A DNA stretch of 51,034 bases from the NCBI GenBank assembly GCA_947581895.1, contig CANPWE010000006.1, positions 1-51,034 on the forward strand, given 5' to 3'. The translations under genes were made by a program, and so were the position numbers. The stretch comes from an uncultured Clostridia bacterium. Its GTDB lineage: Bacteria > Bacillota > Clostridia > TANB77 > CAG-508. Below are positions 46,273 to 51,034 of the stretch, one piece after another. The stretch's first letter is position 1, and each line of letters begins with the position of its first letter. Under the pieces are notes generated by a model. The model was not told the DNA's origin, did no database searches, and was given only the letters and a program-made list of their open reading frames with translations.

Positions 46273-47361
46273 ATGTGGGGAGATATATCAATCGCATTCC
46301 TATTAGCCTTTGTAACAGCATTTGTAATAACACCATATACAATTAGGTTAGCTAATAAAATTGGGGCAATAGATCTACCAGAGAAAAGAAGAATAAATGA
46401 AAAACCAACACCACGTTTAGGAGGGATTGCAGTTATTGCTGGTTTTTTAATATCGTGTACATATTTGTTAATAGTTATGACATTAGAAAAAACTTTTAAT
46501 CTATTTGGGGAAGAACAGTATTTTCATAAACTTATAGGTTTATTAATTGGAATAATTGTATTAGCAGTAGTGTGTTTTATTGATGATGTTAAAGGTATTT
46601 CCGCAATTATTAAATTAATTGGTCAAATTATTGCAGCTATAATAGTTGTTACATTTGGAATACAAATTGATAGTATTAATATTCCCTTTTTAGAGCAAAC
46701 ATTAAATATAAATAATAATAGTATATATGTATATATCATTTCTGTTATTTGGATAGTGAGTATAACAAATGCGATAAATCTAATAGATGGTTTAGATGGT
46801 TTATCTTCTGGAATAACATTGATTTCATGTATTTCATTAATAATAGTTTTTACAATGAATCAGTCTCCTATTATAGCAATTATTCTAATAACAGCATTAG
46901 CAGGAGCAATAGTAGGCTTTTTGCCATATAATATTAATCCAGCAAAAACTTTTATAGGTGATACTGGTGCACAGTTTTTAGGATTTACATTAGCAGTAAT
47001 TTCTATTCTGGGAACAGCCAAAACTTATACTTTATTAGTTTTAATTGCACCTTTAATAATATTAGCATTGCCGATAGCAGATACATTATTTGCAATTATT
47101 AGAAGAATAATAAAAGGTAAATCTATAAAAGCTGTTTTTTCTCCAGATACTGGTCATCTACATCATAAATTAATGAAAAAAGGATATACACAAAAACAAG
47201 CTGTTTGCATTCTTTATGGAATTAGTGCATGTTTAGGTATGTTTGCAATAATATTATTGGAAAGTGGAATTTGGAAGGCAATTTCATTTGCTTTAATGAT
47301 TATTGCAGTAATTTCTATAGGATATAAAGATTTTATGAAGTCAAAAGAAGAAAAAAAGTAG
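46273..47361 (+). CDS. tagO: Undecaprenyl-phosphate GlcNAc-1-phosphate transferase (TagO/WecA-like)
   Basis: A 362 aa polytopic membrane enzyme of the MraY/WecA family, about eleven hydrophobic segments. Motifs: ANKIGAIDLPEKRRINEKPTPRLGG (start only quoted as needed), CFIDDVKGISAIIK, NAINLIDGLDGLSSG, FIGDTGAQFLGF and the WecA-type HLHHKLMKKG (His cluster). Together with wecB and tagA it forms a GlcNAc-ManNAc linkage-unit pathway. Start ATG 46273 with GTGAGG upstream. Confidence 0.94.
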   Translation: MWGDISIAFLLAFVTAFVITPYTIRLANKIGAIDLPEKRRINEKPTPRLGGIAVIAGFLISCTYLLIVMTLEKTFNLFGEEQYFHKLIGLLIGIIVLAVVCFIDDVKGISAIIKLIGQIIAAIIVVTFGIQIDSINIPFLEQTLNINNNSIYVYIISVIWIVSITNAINLIDGLDGLSSGITLISCISLIIVFTMNQSPIIAIILITALAGAIVGFLPYNINPAKTFIGDTGAQFLGFTLAVISILGTAKTYTLLVLIAPLIILALPIADTLFAIIRRIIKGKSIKAVFSPDTGHLHHKLMKKGYTQKQAVCILYGISACLGMFAIILLESGIWKAISFALMIIAVISIGYKDFMKSKEEKK

Positions 47362-47417
47362 TGTACAAATTAAAAGAATTATAAAGTAGATTAAATGATA
47401 TTATAAAGGAGAAAATT

Positions 47418-47795
47418 ATGATAGAAAAGAGGAAAAATCTTATGAAAATAATTTTAGTAATACTGTATTTAATATTAACGGTTTCTGGTCTAATATTAAT
47501 GAAAAAAGGTGGAAATTCAGGAACAATAAAACTAAATGAAGGAGATATAGCATTTACAATTAATTGGATAAGTGCACTGGGTTTTGTATGTTACTTATTT
47601 AGTTTTCTATTGTTTACAAGAATTGTAGTAATGTTTGACTTAAGTTACATAATGCCACTAGTTACTGGAATAGTTCAAATTTTAACTTTGATTAGTGCAT
47701 CAGTAGTTTTTAAAGAGGAAATGTCGAGACAGGGAATCATAGGTGCAGCAATAATTATAATTGGAATTATAATTATGAATTTCAAAAAAGTATAA
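47418..47795 (+). CDS. Small multidrug resistance/EamA-like four-helix membrane protein
   Basis: A 125 aa protein with four hydrophobic segments (about 8-27, 44-66, 72-95, 102-121), the size of SMR or single-repeat DMT transporters. VVMFDLSYIMPLVTGIVQILTLI fits the third helix, and VVFKEEMSRQGIIGAAIIIIGI the fourth, as in EmrE/ArnE-like proteins. In polysaccharide loci such proteins sometimes move lipid-linked sugars (ArnE/F-like); the substrate here is unknown. AAAGGAGA precedes ATG 47418. Confidence 0.75.
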   Translation: MIEKRKNLMKIILVILYLILTVSGLILMKKGGNSGTIKLNEGDIAFTINWISALGFVCYLFSFLLFTRIVVMFDLSYIMPLVTGIVQILTLISASVVFKEEMSRQGIIGAAIIIIGIIIMNFKKV

Positions 47796-47811
47796 AAATA
47801 AGGTGGATTAA

Positions 47812-49914
47812 ATGGAAAAAAAATTATTAGAAAAAAATGTAGATAATATAGAGGAAATAGAGAAAGGAAATATTCACAAAAAAGAAAATGATACTAAAAT
47901 TGAAATTCAAAATAACACTAATATAGATAAAAAAGAAAATGCCAAACAAACAAATGAAAAAAATTATAATACATCTAATAATAATAATACCATAAATCAA
48001 TCCAAAAATTTTTGGCAAAAGACAAAATCTGTTTTAGCAAAAACTAGAACAAAAATTATAAACACAAGAATATTTCCTATTTTAATTGGATTTATAATAT
48101 TATTAAAAACAATCTTTTTATATAAAAATGGAATGTATTCAAATCAAAGCATAGGCAGGGAAATGCTAATAACTATGTCATATATGGCAGGTGCATTTAT
48201 AGCTATATTTATAATAATACCAATGTTATTAAAACCAAGAGCAAGGTTTTGGGCAACTTTGCTGGTGGATTTACTTGTAAGTATATTGTTATGTATAAAT
48301 GAAATTTATTATAATTATTCATCAAATTTAGTATCTGTATCACAAATTTCTAATTTGCAATATGGAAAAGAAATTTCAGCAAGTTTACCAGACTTAATAC
48401 ATATACGTCAAATAGCGTATTTTATAGATATAATATTAATAATTATTTTAGTAATAGCTAAGAAAATAAGAGTAAATAAAAATGCAAAATTTAGCTTTAT
48501 TCCAGGTATAATATACACAGCTGTAATAGTTGTAATTTCATCAAATACAATTCCTAAATGGATAGAAAATGCTAGTGTTCATCAATATAATAAAATTATG
48601 CAAATTGAAGCATCTAGTATATATGGATATCATTTTATAGATATAAGAAATAATTTTAATATGAAAAAAAATGTAAAATATAAAACCAAAACAGCAGTAT
48701 TAGAAGCATATGATGATTTAAAAAATAAATATAATTCAAAATACACTATACCACCTGAATTTATAGATATTGCAAAAGATAAAAATGTCATAATATTACA
48801 ATTAGAATCAGTACAAAACTTTGTTGTAAATAAAAAAATAAATGGATATGAAATTACACCAAATTTAAATAATTTTCTAAACGAAAATATTACATTTACA
48901 AATATGCATAATCAAAGTTATTCATCAACAGCTGATTCAGAATATGGTGTTATGAATTCATTATATCCATTAGAAAATGGAAGATCATTTGCACAATACC
49001 CATCTAATAATTATAATGATATATATCAAAACTTTAAAAATGGTAATTATACAACAACATATATTCATGGAAATTATGGAGGTTTCTGGAATAGAGATGC
49101 TGTATATTCAAGATTAAAAATAGATAATTTATTATTTGATAATGTTTTTGATGAAAATACTGAAAGAATAAATGGATATATTTCAGATGAAGAATTATAT
49201 AAAAAAGTTATTGAAGAATTAAAAGGTTATAATGATAAATTTTTCATAAATATAATTGCAGCATCATCACATATTCCTTTTGAATTAGAAGGAATTGAGA
49301 ATAGAGAAAATAAACTAGATTTTGACCCAGGAGAAGAATATAGAGATATATTGTTTGGAAATTATTTAGAAGCAGTAAATTATGCAGATTATGCTTTTGG
49401 TTTATTTTTAGAGAATCTAAAAGAAGCTGGACTATATGAAGATACAGTAATTTTAGTTTATGGAGATCATGCAGGTTTACAAATGTATAATTGGGAAATG
49501 GAGGATTTTATGAAAATCGAAAATCCAGAATTAAATGATATTCAAACACAAATTAATTATTCAAATGTTCTTTGTGGATTAAGAGTTCCAGGATTAGGAT
49601 ATATGCAGATAGATAAACCAGTAAGTAAATTAGATATAAAACCAACTTTAACTCAAATTTGTGGAGTAGAAGATAAATTTTCATTAGGAATGAGTATGTT
49701 TTCAGATAAAGATTTTGTATGTTTAAATAATGGAAAAATTATTACTGATAAATATTTTTATGATGGTGATTGGTATTTAATACAAAGTGGAGATCATTTG
49801 GATTTATCAACAATGCCTCAAACTGAAGTAGATAAATTAAATTTTTATAGTGATTCATTACAAAAAGAATTAGATATTTCATTATCTATTAATATACTAA
49901 ATTTATTAAAATGA
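47812..49914 (+). CDS. LtaS-like sulfatase family membrane protein
   Basis: A 700 aa protein. The first 80 residues are Lys/Asn/Glu-rich and low-complexity; five membrane segments follow (about 90-240); then an extracellular sulfatase-fold domain with VIILQLESVQNFVV, the nucleophile region SSTADSEYGVMNSLYP (catalytic Thr near residue 374), GNYGGFWNRDAVY, FINIIAASSHIPFE and VYGDHAGLQ. This is the layout of lipoteichoic acid synthase (glycerol phosphate transfer from phosphatidylglycerol). It may decorate or build a polyglycerol phosphate polymer. The long charged N-terminal tail is unusual. AAGGTGG precedes ATG 47812. Confidence 0.88.
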   Translation: MEKKLLEKNVDNIEEIEKGNIHKKENDTKIEIQNNTNIDKKENAKQTNEKNYNTSNNNNTINQSKNFWQKTKSVLAKTRTKIINTRIFPILIGFIILLKTIFLYKNGMYSNQSIGREMLITMSYMAGAFIAIFIIIPMLLKPRARFWATLLVDLLVSILLCINEIYYNYSSNLVSVSQISNLQYGKEISASLPDLIHIRQIAYFIDIILIIILVIAKKIRVNKNAKFSFIPGIIYTAVIVVISSNTIPKWIENASVHQYNKIMQIEASSIYGYHFIDIRNNFNMKKNVKYKTKTAVLEAYDDLKNKYNSKYTIPPEFIDIAKDKNVIILQLESVQNFVVNKKINGYEITPNLNNFLNENITFTNMHNQSYSSTADSEYGVMNSLYPLENGRSFAQYPSNNYNDIYQNFKNGNYTTTYIHGNYGGFWNRDAVYSRLKIDNLLFDNVFDENTERINGYISDEELYKKVIEELKGYNDKFFINIIAASSHIPFELEGIENRENKLDFDPGEEYRDILFGNYLEAVNYADYAFGLFLENLKEAGLYEDTVILVYGDHAGLQMYNWEMEDFMKIENPELNDIQTQINYSNVLCGLRVPGLGYMQIDKPVSKLDIKPTLTQICGVEDKFSLGMSMFSDKDFVCLNNGKIITDKYFYDGDWYLIQSGDHLDLSTMPQTEVDKLNFYSDSLQKELDISLSINILNLLK

Positions 49915-49939
49915 TCCAAAACTATAGGAGGATGTAGCA

Positions 49940-50941
49940 ATGGAAGATGATAGATTACTAAGACCAGATCTTGAAAATTTTAGTGAAGAAAAATTAGAAG
50001 CTTCACTAAGACCAAGGTTTTTAAATGAATATATAGGTCAATCAAAAGTAAAAGAAAACATGAAAATATATATAGAAGCTGCTAAAAAAAGAAAAGAACC
50101 ATTAGATCATGTTTTATTATATGGACCTCCTGGTCTTGGAAAAACAACATTAGCTAATATAATCTCAAATGAAATGAATTCTAATATAAAAGTTACATCA
50201 GGACCTGCTATTGAAAAAGCAGGTGATTTAGCAGCATTATTGACTAATTTACAGGAATTTGATGTATTATTTATTGATGAAATTCATAGATTAAATAAAA
50301 ATGTAGAAGAAATATTATATCCTGCTTTAGAAGATTTTACTTTAGATATTGTGATAGGAAAGGGGCCTACAGCAAAATCAATTAGAATAGATTTGCCTAA
50401 ATTTACCCTAATAGGTGCTACAACAAAAGCAGGTAGTTTATCAACTCCATTAAGAGATCGTTTTGGAATTGTGGATAGATTGGAATTATATAATATAGAA
50501 GACTTAGCTTTTATTGTAAAACGTTCTGCAAAAATTTTGGGGATAGGTATTGATGATGAATCTGCAAAAGAAATTGCAAGACGTTCAAGAGGAACTCCGA
50601 GAATTGCAAATAGATTATTGAAACGTGTTCGTGATTATGCAGCAGTTTTGAGTGATGGAAATGTGAATTTGAAATTAACAAAAACTGCATTAAATAGATT
50701 AGAAATAGATGAAATGGGATTAGATGAAATAGATAGGAAATTATTAGATGTGATGATTACAAAATATGCAGGAAGACCTGTTGGGATTGATACTTTAGCT
50801 ACTACTATAGGGGAGGAAGTTGATACTTTGGAAGATGTGTATGAGCCTTATTTGATTCAAATAGGTTTTATATCTAGGACTGTGAGGGGGAGAATTCCGT
50901 TACCTGCGGCATATGAGCATTTAGGATATTTGATTACGTGA
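49940..50941 (+). CDS. ruvB: Holliday junction branch migration ATPase RuvB
   Basis: A 333 aa AAA+ motor. [17 protein letters not shown], Walker [13 protein letters not shown] (about 55-66), Walker [11 protein letters not shown], sensor [19 protein letters not shown] and the C-terminal winged helix ([22 protein letters not shown], part quoted) are all present. TAGGAGGA precedes ATG 49940. ruvA is not directly upstream, unlike the common ruvAB order; the preceding gene is the LtaS-like protein. Confidence 0.97.
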   Translation: MEDDRLLRPDLENFSEEKLEASLRPRFLNEYIGQSKVKENMKIYIEAAKKRKEPLDHVLLYGPPGLGKTTLANIISNEMNSNIKVTSGPAIEKAGDLAALLTNLQEFDVLFIDEIHRLNKNVEEILYPALEDFTLDIVIGKGPTAKSIRIDLPKFTLIGATTKAGSLSTPLRDRFGIVDRLELYNIEDLAFIVKRSAKILGIGIDDESAKEIARRSRGTPRIANRLLKRVRDYAAVLSDGNVNLKLTKTALNRLEIDEMGLDEIDRKLLDVMITKYAGRPVGIDTLATTIGEEVDTLEDVYEPYLIQIGFISRTVRGRIPLPAAYEHLGYLIT

Positions 50942-50957
50942 TAGGTTATATAAATGC

Positions 50958-50995
50958 TTTTGCAATAGGCCGTCAAATTCAATAGTTATGTAAAA
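50958..50995 (+). repeat. Dispersed intergenic repeat, copy C (direct)
   Basis: A 38 bp element identical to 11990-12027 except for one base (AATAGGCC for AATAAGCC). It lies 16 bp after ruvB, at the right end of the window. Confidence 0.88.
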
Positions 50996-51034
50996 GGGAT
51001 AAATATATTAACATTCCGTACGCTTACTGGCTTG

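Overview
The window is about 51 kb of very AT-rich DNA with Gram-positive gene content: SipW-type signal peptidase, camelysin/TasA-like proteins, sortase-type sorting signal, LytR-CpsA-Psr protein, LtaS-like sulfatase, strong AGGAGG ribosome binding sites and short A/T-rich terminators. It looks like an uncultured, probably gut-associated member of the Clostridia; no species call is supported. Nearly all genes are on the + strand and tightly packed.

Layout. 0.1-8.9 kb: a G-rich minisatellite and a good promoter, a 35-codon leader ORF overlapping a terminator hairpin, then a surface operon (sortase-anchored protein, TasA-like protein, SipW) followed by two large paralogous InlB-repeat proteins that carry SipW-type signal peptides. 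9.2-9.9 kb: a HEPN/MNT toxin-antitoxin pair. 9.9-22.1 kb: housekeeping genes (recG, rpmE, miaB, mutS, a TGS-uridine kinase-like protein), two paralogous divergent envelope proteins, an RNHCP zinc protein and a degenerate Fic protein. 22.3-49.9 kb: a large cell-surface polysaccharide locus with two initiating transferases (WbaP-like and WecA/TagO-like), two export routes (Wzx/Wzy and a Wzm/Wzt ABC transporter), many glycosyltransferases, pyruvyl transferase, UDP-galactopyranose mutase, WecB, WecG/TagA, LCP and LtaS-like proteins; rpiA sits inside it. 49.9-50.9 kb: ruvB.

Main observation. Four genes (both InlB-repeat genes, recG, and an FrhB-like Fe-S protein gene) are each interrupted by one +1 frame change. 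In all four the change falls exactly on an in-frame CGG codon: GCT CGG A, TCT CGG A, ACT CGG A, ATT CGG T. Skipping the C restores a full-length, family-typical protein each time. Reading the whole window by eye, I found no other in-frame CGG in any gene, although the trinucleotide occurs about twenty times out of frame inside genes. The simplest reading is that CGG is not decoded as arginine here and instead causes (or is tolerated through) +1 frameshifting, as if tRNA-Arg(CCG) were lost. I do not know of a description of such a CGG-dependent +1 recoding system.

Other notable points: the first surface gene appears to start at ATC; a dispersed intergenic repeat occurs at several gene-block borders, with two inverted copies bracketing rpmE; a Wzy-like polymerase is fused to a GT4 glycosyltransferase; the Fic protein lacks its catalytic histidine.
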